DNA of 64,000 nucleotides from Paraburkholderia bryophila (GCF_003269035.1 NZ_QLTK01000002.1:62001-126000); one strand, 5' to 3'. Shown: positions 45,523 through 55,026, numbered from the stretch's first letter. The notes: a model not told the origin generated them from the sequence alone. Numbers and translations: made by a program.

Positions 45523-46902
45523 ATGCATACCCCCGCGTCGCCTTCGGCGGCCGCTTCTCCTCATGCCGCGTCCGCACCGCTTTCCAAAGCCATGGTGCGG
45601 CGGATCGTGTTTTCGTCGTCGGTCGGCAATGCGCTCGAGTGGTTCGACTTTCTGGTCTACGGCTACTTCGCGACGATCATCGCCAAACAGTTTTTCCCGA
45701 TGCAGGACGAGTGGCTGTCGACGCTGCTCGCCATCGCCACCTTCGGCATCTCGTTCCTGATGCGGCCGCTGGGCGCGGTCGTGCTCGGCCTGTACGGCGA
45801 CCGCAAGGGCCGCAAGGCGGCGCTGACGCTCGCCATCGCGCTGATGATGGTCGGCACCTTTACGATGGCCGTGATGCCGCCGTATGCGTCGATCGGTCTG
45901 GCGGCGCCGGTGCTGATCCTGCTCGCGCGGCTCGTGCAAGGATTCGCGGTGGGCGGCGAGTTCGGCAGTGCAACGGCCTTCATGGTCGAGCACAGCGCGT
46001 CGCGGCGCGGCTATTACGCGAGCTGGCAGTTCGCGAGCCAGGGGCTCGCGGCGATCACGGCCGCGGCCTTCGGCTCGCTGCTGACCGCGTGGATGCCGCC
46101 CGAGCAACTCAATAGCTGGGGGTGGCGTATTCCGTTCATGTTCGGCCTGCTGGTCGGGCCGGTGGGCTACTACATCCGCTCGCACCTCGACGAAACTCCG
46201 GAGTTCCTCGCGCTGCACAAAGCGCGTGAAGCCCGCGAGGCCGCCGGCCTTCGCCCCGTCGCGAACGATGAAGAAGCGAAGGGCGCTTCGTTCGCCAACC
46301 AGTGGGTCAATCTGCTGCTCGCGGTGGGCATCGTCGCGCAATCCACGGTGGGCGTGTACGTGTTGCAACTCTACATGCCGATGTACGCAGTCAAGCAGTT
46401 GCACATGCCGGCGGCGGCGTCGTTCGGCGTGGTGGTGCTCAACGGCGGCTTGCAGTTCCTGCTGTCGCCGGTCATGGGCGCGCTGTCGGATCGCATCGGC
46501 CGGATTCGCATCATGCTGACCACGTCGGTGTTGATGGGCGCGCTGATCTATCCGATGTTCGCGTTGCTGCAGTCGCATCCGACCATCGGCTGGTTGTTGT
46601 TGCTGCAAGGCACGGCCGGCATTTTCAAGGCCGCGTACTCCGGACCGATGCCCGCGCTGATGTCCGAAATCTTTCCGACGCAGGTTCGCTCGACGGGTCT
46701 TTCCATTGGTTACAGCATCGGCGTGACGATCTTCGGCGGCTTTGCGCCGACCATCGTCGAGACGTTCATTCACGTGACCGGCGACAAACTCGCGCCAAGT
46801 TATTACGTGCTGATCGCCGCGATGTTGTCGGGGTTGTCGCTGGTGGTCGTGGCGTTTCGCATGCGCCGGGTGCGCGCGCTGCAGGCCGTTCAACCTGCCT
46901 GA
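45523..46902 (+). CDS. MFS transporter, metabolite:H+ symporter (MHS) family
   Basis: 459 residues, 12 membrane helices. SSSVGNALEWFDFLVYGYFA near residue 31 and GLYGDRKGRKAALTLAI for loop 2-3 are typical of MHS proteins (ProP, CitA, ShiA, KgtP), as is RLVQGFAVGGEFGSATAFMVEH. It lies just after the GGT-family gene and ends the transcript at a terminator, so it may import that enzyme's substrate, e.g. a gamma-glutamyl compound. This is inference. Confidence 0.9.
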   Translation: MHTPASPSAAASPHAASAPLSKAMVRRIVFSSSVGNALEWFDFLVYGYFATIIAKQFFPMQDEWLSTLLAIATFGISFLMRPLGAVVLGLYGDRKGRKAALTLAIALMMVGTFTMAVMPPYASIGLAAPVLILLARLVQGFAVGGEFGSATAFMVEHSASRRGYYASWQFASQGLAAITAAAFGSLLTAWMPPEQLNSWGWRIPFMFGLLVGPVGYYIRSHLDETPEFLALHKAREAREAAGLRPVANDEEAKGASFANQWVNLLLAVGIVAQSTVGVYVLQLYMPMYAVKQLHMPAAASFGVVVLNGGLQFLLSPVMGALSDRIGRIRIMLTTSVLMGALIYPMFALLQSHPTIGWLLLLQGTAGIFKAAYSGPMPALMSEIFPTQVRSTGLSIGYSIGVTIFGGFAPTIVETFIHVTGDKLAPSYYVLIAAMLSGLSLVVVAFRMRRVRALQAVQPA

Positions 46903-46976
46903 GCGCATCGACCCACGATTTGCATCCAACCCGGTGCGGGCCGATTCGAAGCCACTCCGAAGACCCTCTCCGAAAG

Positions 46977-47007
46977 CAAAAGCCAGCTCCTCGAGCTGGC
47001 TTTTTTT
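46977..47007 (+). terminator. Terminator after the MHS transporter
   Basis: AAAGCCAGCTC and GAGCTGGCTTT pair around a tight loop and run into seven T. Confidence 0.88.
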
Positions 47008-47251
47008 GCTTCATGCACACTGATTTTTTGTCAGACCGAAGAGTTCGACTACCTGCGAATTGGAACTGTGACGACTCGGCATGGTCTGTGCTGGGTTATC
47101 TGCAGAGTTGCGAAACACCGGCTAAGATGCAAAATACAAGGGGTTAACTCTAATTCAAAGTGCTGTATCTGACACGGCGAGGCCGGCCTGACGAGAGCAG
47201 GCGGTTGCGGACATGCTCCACGAGTCGATACAGTTTTCGGAGCAAGACAAG

Positions 47252-48079
47252 ATGCACACAGAGCTGAACCACGTCATGCCCTGGCGGATCGAGGATATCG
47301 ACCTCACCCGCATCGACCGGCAGAAGGCGGTTGCCAATGAAGATCTGCTGCTGCTGCTGTGCGCCGCTTCGTTTATTGAAAGCGGCACCGATCTTTATAC
47401 AAGCAATCTGAGTACTTTTTTTGACGGCGATCCGGAAGTGTCGGCCTGGCTCAACAACGAGTGGGAGCCGGAAGAGATGCAGCATGGCCGCGCGCTCAAA
47501 ACCTACATTGCGTATGTGTGGCCCGAGTTCGACTGGGACAAGGCGTTTAGCCAGTTCATGGAAGAGTATTCGTTGACCTGTTCGGTGGAGGACTTCGAGA
47601 AGACTCGCGCACTCGAAATGGTGGCGCGCTGCGTCGTGGAAACCGGCACGGCCACGCTTTATCGCGCGATCGGCGAATGCTCGGACGAGCCGGTGCTCAA
47701 GGAGATCACGGACAACATCCGTATCGACGAAGTCCGTCACTACAAGCACTTTTTCCGGTTCTTCAAAAAGTACAACAAGATCGAAGGCAACGGTCGGCTC
47801 GCGGTGCTCGGCGCGCTGATGCGCCGTGTGATGGAAATGAAGAACGAAGACTCGGAAATCGCGCTGCGCCATGTGTTTGCGGTGCGGTATCCGGAGCGCG
47901 TGCACGACTCGGCGTATAACCGTGAACGCGCGGCGCGGATCAATTCGTTGGTGCGGCGCAATCTGTCGGCGGATATGTGCGTGAAGATGCTGCTCAAGCC
48001 GCTGGATCTGCCGGCGCGTATTCAGCCTGGCGTGCATTACCCGCTGGCGAAGATCACGCATTATGTTTTCTTCCGCTGA
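47252..48079 (+). CDS. Ferritin-like diiron protein
   Basis: 275 residues, all-helical. A complete diiron ligand set can be read: Glu43 (FIESGTD), Glu75-x-x-His78 (EEMQHGRAL), Glu130 (VVETGT) and Glu160-x-x-His163 (DEVRHYKHF). This E, ExxH, E, ExxH order is that of ferritin-like diiron proteins and of acyl-ACP desaturases. The substrate is not known; size and the DEVRH-type motif make a desaturase/oxygenase relative more likely than iron storage. ATG 47252 follows CGGAGCAAGACAAG; a further in-frame ATG lies at 47213. Monocistronic. Confidence 0.82.
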   Translation: MHTELNHVMPWRIEDIDLTRIDRQKAVANEDLLLLLCAASFIESGTDLYTSNLSTFFDGDPEVSAWLNNEWEPEEMQHGRALKTYIAYVWPEFDWDKAFSQFMEEYSLTCSVEDFEKTRALEMVARCVVETGTATLYRAIGECSDEPVLKEITDNIRIDEVRHYKHFFRFFKKYNKIEGNGRLAVLGALMRRVMEMKNEDSEIALRHVFAVRYPERVHDSAYNRERAARINSLVRRNLSADMCVKMLLKPLDLPARIQPGVHYPLAKITHYVFFR

Positions 48080-48116
48080 TCGACTGATCGTCTGATCGAC
48101 GTAAGCGTTTGACGAT

Positions 48117-48151
48117 GCAAATGGCCCGCTGACGCGGGCCATTTGCTTTTC
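48117..48151 (+). terminator. Terminator after the diiron protein gene
   Basis: GCAAATGGCCCGC pairs with GCGGGCCATTTGC, followed by TTTT. Confidence 0.88.
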
Positions 48152-48200
48152 GAGGCATGATGCGGACTTGGCTATTTCTCGTTACCGGAACGGCACGACC

Positions 48201-48734
48201 ATGAGCGATTCCCCTACACCCGAACGTCCGCTCGAACAGAGCGTGTTCGACGAGTGGCCCGACGCCGTACGCGCGTTGTTCGACGGTTCATCGCTGGCGA
48301 GTAAAGCGGGCTTCACGGCCTCGCTGTTGAGCGTCGATGCGAACGGCCACATCCGTACCTCTTTGCTCGGTGTCGGCGAATTGTATGCGCCCGATTCGCG
48401 CACGCTGTGCATCGCGCTGTGGCCGCAGGCACGGGCGACGCGCGCGATCACGCAAAGCGGGCGCGCGGCGCTGAGTTTTGTGTGCGATGAGGCGTTTTAT
48501 CAGGTGCAGTTGCGCGTCAAGCCCTTAGCGAGCGTGGCGGGCGACGCGAGCGGACTGGTCTATCTGATCGGTTCGATCGACACAGCGGAGGCGCAGAGCG
48601 TGCGTTATGCGCGTCTGACGAGCGGCATTACGTTTGAACTGGTGGGGGAGAGGGAGACGGTGCTCGATCGATGGGAACGGCAGATCGAGCACCTGAAGCA
48701 AGCGGCGGCCGGGGCCGGCCGCCTTGGCGTTTAA
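48201..48734 (+). CDS. Pyridoxamine 5'-phosphate oxidase-like (flavin split-barrel) protein
   Basis: 177 residues. The middle part (HIRTSLLGVGELYAPDSRTLCIALWPQARATRAITQSGRAALSFV) has the pattern of PNPOx-like FMN-binding split barrels, with a strand-strand layout and a phosphate-contacting RATRAI segment. No catalytic residues specific to PdxH are evident, so it is not proposed as PdxH. The ATG at 48201 is chosen by the MSDSPTPERP start. Convergent with rhlE. Confidence 0.7.
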   Translation: MSDSPTPERPLEQSVFDEWPDAVRALFDGSSLASKAGFTASLLSVDANGHIRTSLLGVGELYAPDSRTLCIALWPQARATRAITQSGRAALSFVCDEAFYQVQLRVKPLASVAGDASGLVYLIGSIDTAEAQSVRYARLTSGITFELVGERETVLDRWERQIEHLKQAAAGAGRLGV

Positions 48735-48747
48735 CGCTGCGTGAAGC

Positions 48748-48763
48748 TCGGCGCTAGCGCCGA
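48748..48763. terminator. 16-bp palindrome between convergent genes
   Basis: TCGGCGCTAGCGCCGA, followed by short CGCCTAA repeats. No T-tract, so its role as a terminator is uncertain. Confidence 0.4.
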
Positions 48764-48774
48764 ACGCCTAACGC

Positions 48775-50328
48775 CTAACGCCCGCGCTGACCGCTGCGCG
48801 ACGGCTGGCCGCCACGCGGCGCGTCGTTGCGCGGCTTCGCGCCACCCAGCAACGCGCCCGGATTACCGCCCTGCGGCTTGGCGCCCTGCGGTTTGCGCGG
48901 CGCATGCTGCGCGCCGCTGCCTTCATGCGCGACCGCGCGCGGACGGTCGTCCTGACGCTGACCGTCGCGGCGCGGCTGGCCGCCGTTGCCGGCCGGCTTC
49001 GCGCCTTGCGGCTTCGGTTGTTGCTGGCCACCGGCCGGACGTTGACCCGAGCGTTGCGCCGGCTTCGCGGCACCCGCGCCATCGCGCTTCGGCGCGCCTT
49101 GACCCTGACGCGGCGAACGTCCGCCGCCACCACCGCCACCACCACCCTGACCGCGACGCAGAATCGGCTCCGGCTTCGCGGTCGGATCCGGCTCGAAACC
49201 GGCAATCACTTCTTGCGGCACCGGACGCTTGATCAGCTTCTCGATGTCCTTCAGCAATTGCAGTTCATCGACGCACACCAGCGAAATCGCTTCGCCCGTG
49301 GCGCCCGCACGGCCCGTACGGCCGATGCGGTGCACGTAGTCTTCCGGCACGTTCGGCAGATCGAAGTTGACCACGTGCGGCAGTTGATCGATATCGATAC
49401 CGCGTGCGGCGATGTCCGTCGCCACCAGCACCTGCAGCGTGCCGTCCTTGAACTCGGCCAGCGCGCGCGTACGCGCCGACTGGCTCTTGTTGCCGTGAAT
49501 CGCGAGGGCGCTGATATCGTCCTTGGTCAATTGCTCGGCCAGACGATTCGCGCCGTGCTTGGTGCGCGTGAACACCAGCACCTGGAACCAGTTGTGCTGC
49601 TTGATCAGATGCGTGAGCAGCTCGCGCTTCTTGTCGCGATCCACCGGGTGAATCTTTTGCGCGACCGTTTCCGCCGTGGTGTTGCGGCGCGCCACTTCGA
49701 TCAGTGCCGGCGAGTCGAGCAGGTTGTCGGCAAGCGTCTTGATCTCGTCGGAGAAGGTCGCCGAAAACAGCAGGTTTTGACGCTTGGGCGGCAACTTCGC
49801 GAGCACGCGCTTGATGTCGTGGATGAAGCCCATGTCGAGCATCCGGTCGGCTTCGTCGAGCACGAGAATCTCGAGATGCGACAGGTCGATGGTCTTCTGC
49901 TGCATGTGATCGAGCAGACGGCCCGGCGTCGCCACGACGATGTCCACGCCGCTGCGCAGCGCGCCGATCTGCGGATTGATGCCGACGCCGCCGAACATCA
50001 CGGTCGACTTCAGCTTCAGATACTTGCCGTACGCGCGCACGCTTTCTTCGACCTGCGCGGCCAGTTCACGCGTCGGCGTGAGGATCAGCGCGCGCACGGC
50101 GCGCTTGCCGGAGCCCGTCGTGACGGCCGGCATGGTGTTCAGACGCTGCAGGATCGGCAGCGTGAAACCGGCGGTCTTGCCGGTACCGGTCTGCGCACCG
50201 GCCAGCAGGTCGCCGCCGTTGAGCACGGCCGGGATAGCCTGGGTCTGGATCGGAGTCGGGGTGGTGTAGCCGAGTTCGTGTACAGCGCGGACCAGCGGTT
50301 CGGACAAGCCGAGGGAATCAAAAGACAT
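48775..50328 (-). CDS. rhlE: DEAD-box RNA helicase RhlE
   Basis: 517 residues. Q motif and Walker [30 protein letters not shown] box [16 protein letters not shown] motif LFSATF, and [10 protein letters not shown] motif VI are all present. The C-terminal 120 residues are a Gly/Gln/Arg/Pro-rich low-complexity tail with repeated GGGG, RSGQR and KPQGAKP segments that likely bind RNA. ATG at 50328 starts [16 protein letters not shown], as in RhlE. Acts in RNA remodelling and decay. Confidence 0.95.
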   Translation of the reverse strand: MSFDSLGLSEPLVRAVHELGYTTPTPIQTQAIPAVLNGGDLLAGAQTGTGKTAGFTLPILQRLNTMPAVTTGSGKRAVRALILTPTRELAAQVEESVRAYGKYLKLKSTVMFGGVGINPQIGALRSGVDIVVATPGRLLDHMQQKTIDLSHLEILVLDEADRMLDMGFIHDIKRVLAKLPPKRQNLLFSATFSDEIKTLADNLLDSPALIEVARRNTTAETVAQKIHPVDRDKKRELLTHLIKQHNWFQVLVFTRTKHGANRLAEQLTKDDISALAIHGNKSQSARTRALAEFKDGTLQVLVATDIAARGIDIDQLPHVVNFDLPNVPEDYVHRIGRTGRAGATGEAISLVCVDELQLLKDIEKLIKRPVPQEVIAGFEPDPTAKPEPILRRGQGGGGGGGGGRSPRQGQGAPKRDGAGAAKPAQRSGQRPAGGQQQPKPQGAKPAGNGGQPRRDGQRQDDRPRAVAHEGSGAQHAPRKPQGAKPQGGNPGALLGGAKPRNDAPRGGQPSRSGQRGR

Positions 50329-50542
50329 AAAAGATCTTTGCAATGCAGTTTCGCGAACGGCGCCTGGGGGCCCAAACAGGCATGAACGCGGCATCGACAC
50401 ACCCGCATGGTGTGGTCGAGGCCCCGAGCCCAGTTCCGGTCGCAGAGAAATCGGCGGCACGCGGGACACGCATGCCGAATGCTTCAACGCGCTATCAAGA
50501 CACGTTGACTGGCCTTAAGTTGCATTTCGCCGCCGTGGCGTG

Positions 50543-51181
50543 TCACGCGACGTAGCGCGCAACACTGACGAATTGACACAGACTGCCCGCCAGTACGAAC
50601 AGGTGCCAGATACCATGTCCGTGCCGGATGCGCTCGTCGTTGATGAAGAAGTAGATGCCGGCGCTGTAGATGATCCCGCCGGCCACGAGCCAGGCGGTAC
50701 CCGCTGCTGGTAAAGCTTGCACCAGCGGGCGGACGGCAACGAGCGCGAGCCATCCCATCAACACATACAGCACCATCGAAACGCTGCGGGTGCGTCGCCC
50801 GAGCGTCAGTTCCTGCACGATGCCGAGAGCGGCAAGCCCCCAGCTTACGCCGAATAGCGACCAGCCCCACGGCCCACGCAAGGTAACCAGCGTGAACGGG
50901 GTGTAGCTGCCGGCGATCAGCAGGTAGATCGCCGAATGGTCGCATTTCTGCAGAACCGCTTTGACACGCGGGTTGCGCACGCTGTGGTAAAGCGTCGAGA
51001 TAGCATACAGCACGATCAGCATCGCACCGTACACACTGAAGCTGACCACCTTGTACGCGTCGCCGTCGAGCGCGCCCATCGTGACGAGCGTCGCCAGCCC
51101 CGCCACCGACAGCACGGCGCCGACGAGGTGGGTAATGCTGTTGAAACGCTCACCGACATGCACGGCTCTTTCCTCCTGCAC
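50543..51181 (-). CDS. trhA: Hemolysin III family membrane protein (TrhA)
   Basis: 212 residues, seven membrane helices, of the HlyIII/PAQR superfamily. HLVGAVLSVAGLA near the N-terminus, STLYHSV in the middle (conserved His) and HGHGIWHLFVLAG near the end supply the putative metal-binding His residues. E. coli TrhA (YqfA) influences membrane energetics; haemolysis is not to be inferred from the name. Ends at a terminator. Confidence 0.9.
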   Translation of the reverse strand: MQEERAVHVGERFNSITHLVGAVLSVAGLATLVTMGALDGDAYKVVSFSVYGAMLIVLYAISTLYHSVRNPRVKAVLQKCDHSAIYLLIAGSYTPFTLVTLRGPWGWSLFGVSWGLAALGIVQELTLGRRTRSVSMVLYVLMGWLALVAVRPLVQALPAAGTAWLVAGGIIYSAGIYFFINDERIRHGHGIWHLFVLAGSLCQFVSVARYVA

Positions 51182-51221
51182 GGTTTCATCGGACTAAAAG
51201 TGCCCACATGATACCGGTCCT

Positions 51222-51264
51222 GAAAAAACGAAGGGCGCGGCCGCGTTTTCCGCAGGCCGCGCCC
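51222..51264 (-). terminator. Terminator of the cytochrome operon
   Basis: GGGCGCGGCC (51233-51242) and GGCCGCGCCC (51255-51264); on the minus strand it runs into TTCGTTTTTT. Confidence 0.85.
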
Positions 51265-51283
51265 AGGGTGTGACGAACGCTGC

Positions 51284-52582
51284 TTAGTCGAGCGGAGCCG
51301 AACGCAGATCCGACACTTGCTGCGGCGAGACGGCCGTGCCGTGGTTGCCCCACGACATACGGATGTACGTCACGACAGCCGCCACTTCCGTGTTCGACAG
51401 GGCCTGCGCGAACGGCGGCATGCCGTACGGATGCGGGTTGCCTTCCGTGCTCGGCGGATAACCGCCGTTCAGCACCATACGGATCGGGTTGACCGCCGAC
51501 GGCATCTGGATCGACTGGTTATTCGCCAGCGGCGGGAACGACGGCGGCATGCCGAGGCCGTTTTCCGCGTGACACTTCGCGCAATTGTCAGCGTAGATCT
51601 TCTGACCTTGCTTCAACAGTTCGCCGCCGAACTTTTCCGACGTTTCGAGTTGCAGCGATTCCGGTGCTTCGCTCTTCTGCGGAATCGTCTTCAGATACGT
51701 GGCCATCGCGTTGATGTCCGCATCCGACATGTACTGCAGGCTGTTGTGAACCACTTCGGCCATCGGACCGAACACCGCGCCGCGGTTCGACACGCCGTTC
51801 TTCAGCAGGTCGGCGATGTCTTTGGTTTCCCAGTCGCCGAGGCCGGCTTCCTTGTTCGACGTCAGCGACGGCGCGTACCAGTTCTGCAGCGGGATCAGGC
51901 CGCCGGCAAAGGCCGCCGAGCTGACCGGGCCGCCCATGGCGTTGATCGACGTGTGGCACATGCCGCAGTGGCCGAGGCCTTCGATCAGGTAAGCACCGCG
52001 ATTCCATTCGACCGACTTGGTCGGATCCGCCTTGTACTCGCCTTCACGGAAGAACAGCGTGCGCCAGCCGATCAGCATGTTGCGCTGGTTGAACGGGAAT
52101 TTCAGTTCGTGCGGACGGCTCGCCACGTTGACCGGCGTGACCGAACGCAGATACGCGTAGATCGCGTCCGAGTCGGCGCGCGTGACCTTCGTATAGCTGG
52201 TGAACGGGAAGCCCGGATACAGCAGGCTGCCGTCTTTCGACCGGCCGGTGTGCATGGCGCGGTAGAAGTCGTCCTGGGTCCACTTGCCGATGCCGTACTG
52301 GTCGTCGGGCGTGATGTTCGGCGTGAACATCGTGCCGAACGGTGTGGCCATGGGCAGGCCGCCGGCGAATTGCTTGCCGCCGCGCACCGTGTGGCAGGCG
52401 ATACAGTCGCCGGCCCGGGCAAGGTACTCGCCCTTCTTGATCAACGCGGCCTGGTCGGCGGGCGTTGCGGCCATGGCGGAACCGTTGTGCAGGTTGTCGC
52501 CGCCCGACCACAGGACGGGGACGAGCGCGGCAGCGGCTACGACGATGACTGCCGAGAGGGCGAACAAAGACTTGCGTTTCAT
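51284..52582 (-). CDS. Triheme cytochrome c (alcohol dehydrogenase subunit II-like)
   Basis: 432 residues with an N-terminal signal/anchor (KSLFALSAVIVVAAAALVPVLW). Three CxxCH haem sites: CIACH at 60-64, CGMCH at 206-210 and CAKCH at 334-338. The spacing and the GGLPMATPFGTMFTPNITPDD and YPGFPFTSYTKVT segments match the cytochrome subunit of membrane-bound alcohol/aldehyde and gluconate dehydrogenases. No dehydrogenase gene is next to it, so its electron donor must be encoded elsewhere. 20 bp behind the c4-type gene, same transcript. Confidence 0.92.
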   Translation of the reverse strand: MKRKSLFALSAVIVVAAAALVPVLWSGGDNLHNGSAMAATPADQAALIKKGEYLARAGDCIACHTVRGGKQFAGGLPMATPFGTMFTPNITPDDQYGIGKWTQDDFYRAMHTGRSKDGSLLYPGFPFTSYTKVTRADSDAIYAYLRSVTPVNVASRPHELKFPFNQRNMLIGWRTLFFREGEYKADPTKSVEWNRGAYLIEGLGHCGMCHTSINAMGGPVSSAAFAGGLIPLQNWYAPSLTSNKEAGLGDWETKDIADLLKNGVSNRGAVFGPMAEVVHNSLQYMSDADINAMATYLKTIPQKSEAPESLQLETSEKFGGELLKQGQKIYADNCAKCHAENGLGMPPSFPPLANNQSIQMPSAVNPIRMVLNGGYPPSTEGNPHPYGMPPFAQALSNTEVAAVVTYIRMSWGNHGTAVSPQQVSDLRSAPLD

Positions 52583-52602
52583 TTAGTGTCTCTCCCGGTG
52601 CC

Positions 52603-53334
52603 TTATTGCGGTTCGCTGCCGCAGGCAAGCGGAGTCTTCATCGAGCGGGCCGGAGCCGGCACGGGGTTTTGTGGAGCCTTCTGCGTGGCGAGCCACGAAG
52701 CGACGGCGTTCACATCTTCGTCGGTGAGGCGCGTGGCGATGGTGTGCATGCAATCGGGCGCGATGGCATGACGCGAACCCGAGCGCCAGGCGCCGAGCTG
52801 CGCGCTGATGTAATCGGCGTGCAAGCCGACCAGCCCCGGGATAGCCGGTTCCATGCCGGTCAAGCCCTTGCCGTGGCAGGCCGCGCAAGCCGGAATCTGT
52901 TTCGTGGTGTCGCCATTCAGCACGATCTGCTGGCCGCGCGCGAGCGTGGTTTGCGACACCGTCGGCTTGGCCGGCGCCGGATACGGCGGACGCTGTTGCG
53001 AGAAGTAAGTGGCGATCTGATGAAGGTAGTCGTCGGAGAGATACGTGACGAGGTAGTTCATGGGCGGGTACTTGCGACGCCCTTCGCGGAAATTCTGCAG
53101 CTGGTTGTAGAGATAGTCGGCCGGCTTGCCCGCGAGACGCGGGAAGTAGTCGTTGTCCGTACCCTGGCCGTGGGTGCCATGGCACGCCGTACACCCTTGC
53201 ACGCGCGCTTCCATCGTGTCGGGGGCCTTCGGTTGAGTCTGCGCTTTCGCAGCGCTATAGACACCCGCGGAGCCGATCAGCAGAAGGGCGAGCAACGGGC
53301 GGAAAAGGCGTCTTGAAGACACGCGTAACTCCAT
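52603..53334 (-). CDS. Diheme cytochrome c (c4-like)
   Basis: 243 residues with a signal peptide (LLALLLIGSAGVYSAAKAQ, likely cleaved). Two CxxCH haem sites: CTACH at 48-52 and CAACH at 150-154, each in a c-type domain of about 100 residues, the cytochrome c4 layout. The GKPADYLYNQLQNFREGRR segment is typical. ATG at 53334 (MELRVSSRRL). Probably shuttles electrons between the triheme cytochrome and a terminal oxidase; this role is inference. Confidence 0.92.
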   Translation of the reverse strand: MELRVSSRRLFRPLLALLLIGSAGVYSAAKAQTQPKAPDTMEARVQGCTACHGTHGQGTDNDYFPRLAGKPADYLYNQLQNFREGRRKYPPMNYLVTYLSDDYLHQIATYFSQQRPPYPAPAKPTVSQTTLARGQQIVLNGDTTKQIPACAACHGKGLTGMEPAIPGLVGLHADYISAQLGAWRSGSRHAIAPDCMHTIATRLTDEDVNAVASWLATQKAPQNPVPAPARSMKTPLACGSEPQ

Positions 53335-53404
53335 CAATATCGGGGACCTGACCGAACTTCGAGCGGCTCGGTGTGAAGGGCAGCCGGCGCTGCGGCGACG
53401 CAGC

Positions 53405-53433
53405 ATTCTATCATCAAGGGGTGATGCTGACTA
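53405..53433 (-). promoter_or_regulatory. Likely promoter of the cytochrome operon
   Basis: On the minus strand TAGTCA (53433-53428) and TAGAAT (53410-53405) are 17 bp apart. In the rest of the 370-bp gap to copC (53434-53704) I see no gene or clear element. Confidence 0.45.
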
Positions 53434-53704
53434 TTTGACACCTTAGAGAAGGTTCCGTGTGTCACCGCGATGCGACAGTTTGACGCGGCGTCGGTTTCGT
53501 GCTGCCTGTTTGCCATTCGATGTCGGATGCTCGCGGCCAGGCGCCGGCAGCGCGTTGGTCGCGTCGCCGAAAACAAACCCGGCTGAACCGACGCGCGCGC
53601 AAGCCATCGAAGCGTACACTTCCGGGCTCGCCGGCCGCTGTCCGGCCCGGACGTGCCCCGGTTCGACGTCCACCGTTTTCCTGATCATCCGCTATCGGCC
53701 CTAC

Positions 53705-54100
53705 ATGAAGCTATTCAAATTTTCCCGTACGACGTCGCGTGCATTGGCGCTCGGCGTTGCAACGCTGCTGGCCGCGTCGACTGCGTCGAGCGCGTTCGCG
53801 CATGCGCACCTCGTGTCGAGCGAGCCGGCGGCCAATGCCGCGGTCGCCGCGCCTGCCGAAGTGACGATTCATTTCACCGAGCCGCTCGAGCCCGCCTTCA
53901 GCCGGATCGAGCTGGCCGACGCGAGCGGCAAGAGCGCGTTGCCGGCGGCCTCGGCCGCCTCGGTGGTCGATAAGGACGACGCCAAGATCATGCATCTGCC
54001 GCTGCCGCCATTGAGCGCGGGCCGCTACGCGGTGCATTGGACGGCGGTGGCCACGGACGGCCATCGGACCCAGGGCAACTTCGCGTTCGTCGTCCAATGA
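53705..54100 (+). CDS. copC: CopC-domain copper resistance protein
   Basis: 131 residues. A signal peptide ends near AFAHAHLVSS, which puts the copper-binding His of the mature N-terminus (HAH) at position 1; the second site shows in the DGH near the C-terminus (ATDGHRTQGNFAFVV). PAEVTIHFTEPLEPAFSRIEL is the family core. Periplasmic copper carrier. Its TGA overlaps the copD ATG (ATGA), so the pair is translationally coupled. ATG at 53705 chosen for the signal peptide. Confidence 0.93.
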   Translation: MKLFKFSRTTSRALALGVATLLAASTASSAFAHAHLVSSEPAANAAVAAPAEVTIHFTEPLEPAFSRIELADASGKSALPAASAASVVDKDDAKIMHLPLPPLSAGRYAVHWTAVATDGHRTQGNFAFVVQ

Positions 54101-55026
54101 GCTTCGACGGATTGTGGATCGGGCAGGTCGCCATGGCCGCGCTCATGAACGTCGCGTTTGCGTTTGCCGTCGGTTCGGCATTGCTCGGCGCGTGGCTCGC
54201 CAAAGACGCGCAGACCAAGATCTCGCCGGCCCGCCCGGCCTGGTTGCGCGCGCAACGGTCCATGCTGACCGCCACCGTCGTGCTGGTGCTCGCCGACCTC
54301 GGCTGGCTACTGTACCAGGCCGCGTCGATGAGCGGGGTGGCATTGCCGGCGGCCATCGGCGTGGTGCCGACGGTGCTGACGCAAACGCATGTCGGCTATG
54401 GCTGGAGCGTGGCTTTCGCGGGCGCGCTGGTGTTGCTCGGCACGGCCATGACCACTCATACCGGGATGTTGCGCAATGCGCTGCTGTGGCTCGCGGTGAT
54501 CGCGGTGGCGGCCGGTAAGGCCTCGCTCGGTCACGCGGCCGATGCGGGCGTAGCGTCGGCGGCGATCGGCATGCAGACGTTGCACGTGCTGGTGACTAGC
54601 GTGTGGGGTGGACTTGCGATGGCGGCCGGGCTTTCTGTGCTACCCGCGCTCGGCACGTCGACCGCGCGCGGCATGCTGATCCGCACGGCGACGCAGGTGT
54701 CGAACGTGTCGGTGGTAGCGGTCGGGCTGGTGCTGCTGTCGGGTATCTTCAACGCGGTGCGCGGTTCGGGCGGTTCGTTCGAAGCGATCGAGCTGAGCAC
54801 GTGGGGCCACGTGCTGATGCTCAAGCTCGCGCTGGTCGGCATGGCGCTCGTGCTCGGCGGCCTCAATCGCCTCTCGGCATTGCCGCGCCTGCGCCGCACG
54901 GCGTCGACGATGGACGCGCATACCTTCGTCAACGTGCTCTATCTGGAAGCGCTGGCGATGATCGGCGTGTTCGTCGCGGCGGCGGCGCTGTCGCACAGCG
55001 TGCCGGCGTTCGCGGCGCTGGGTTGA
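54097..55026 (+). CDS. copD: CopD family copper import/resistance membrane protein
   Basis: 309 residues with about eight membrane helices. HVLVTSVWGGLAMAAGLSVLPAL and VSVVAVGLVLLSGIFNAV are CopD-type segments, and the several His residues in or near helices (HVGYGW, LGHAADAG, TWGHVLML) are candidates for copper transit. Works with CopC for copper uptake to the cytoplasm, known for the Pseudomonas cop operon. No CopA/B multicopper oxidase genes follow. Confidence 0.9.
   Translation: MSFDGLWIGQVAMAALMNVAFAFAVGSALLGAWLAKDAQTKISPARPAWLRAQRSMLTATVVLVLADLGWLLYQAASMSGVALPAAIGVVPTVLTQTHVGYGWSVAFAGALVLLGTAMTTHTGMLRNALLWLAVIAVAAGKASLGHAADAGVASAAIGMQTLHVLVTSVWGGLAMAAGLSVLPALGTSTARGMLIRTATQVSNVSVVAVGLVLLSGIFNAVRGSGGSFEAIELSTWGHVLMLKLALVGMALVLGGLNRLSALPRLRRTASTMDAHTFVNVLYLEALAMIGVFVAAAALSHSVPAFAALG

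Noticed and set aside
48748-48763. Intrinsic terminator between the split-barrel gene and rhlE
   Set aside because: Palindrome present but without T-tract on either strand; listed with low confidence only.
50543-51181. True haemolysin
   Set aside because: The HlyIII/TrhA family name is historical; the sequence shows a seven-helix PAQR-like membrane protein, not a pore-forming toxin.
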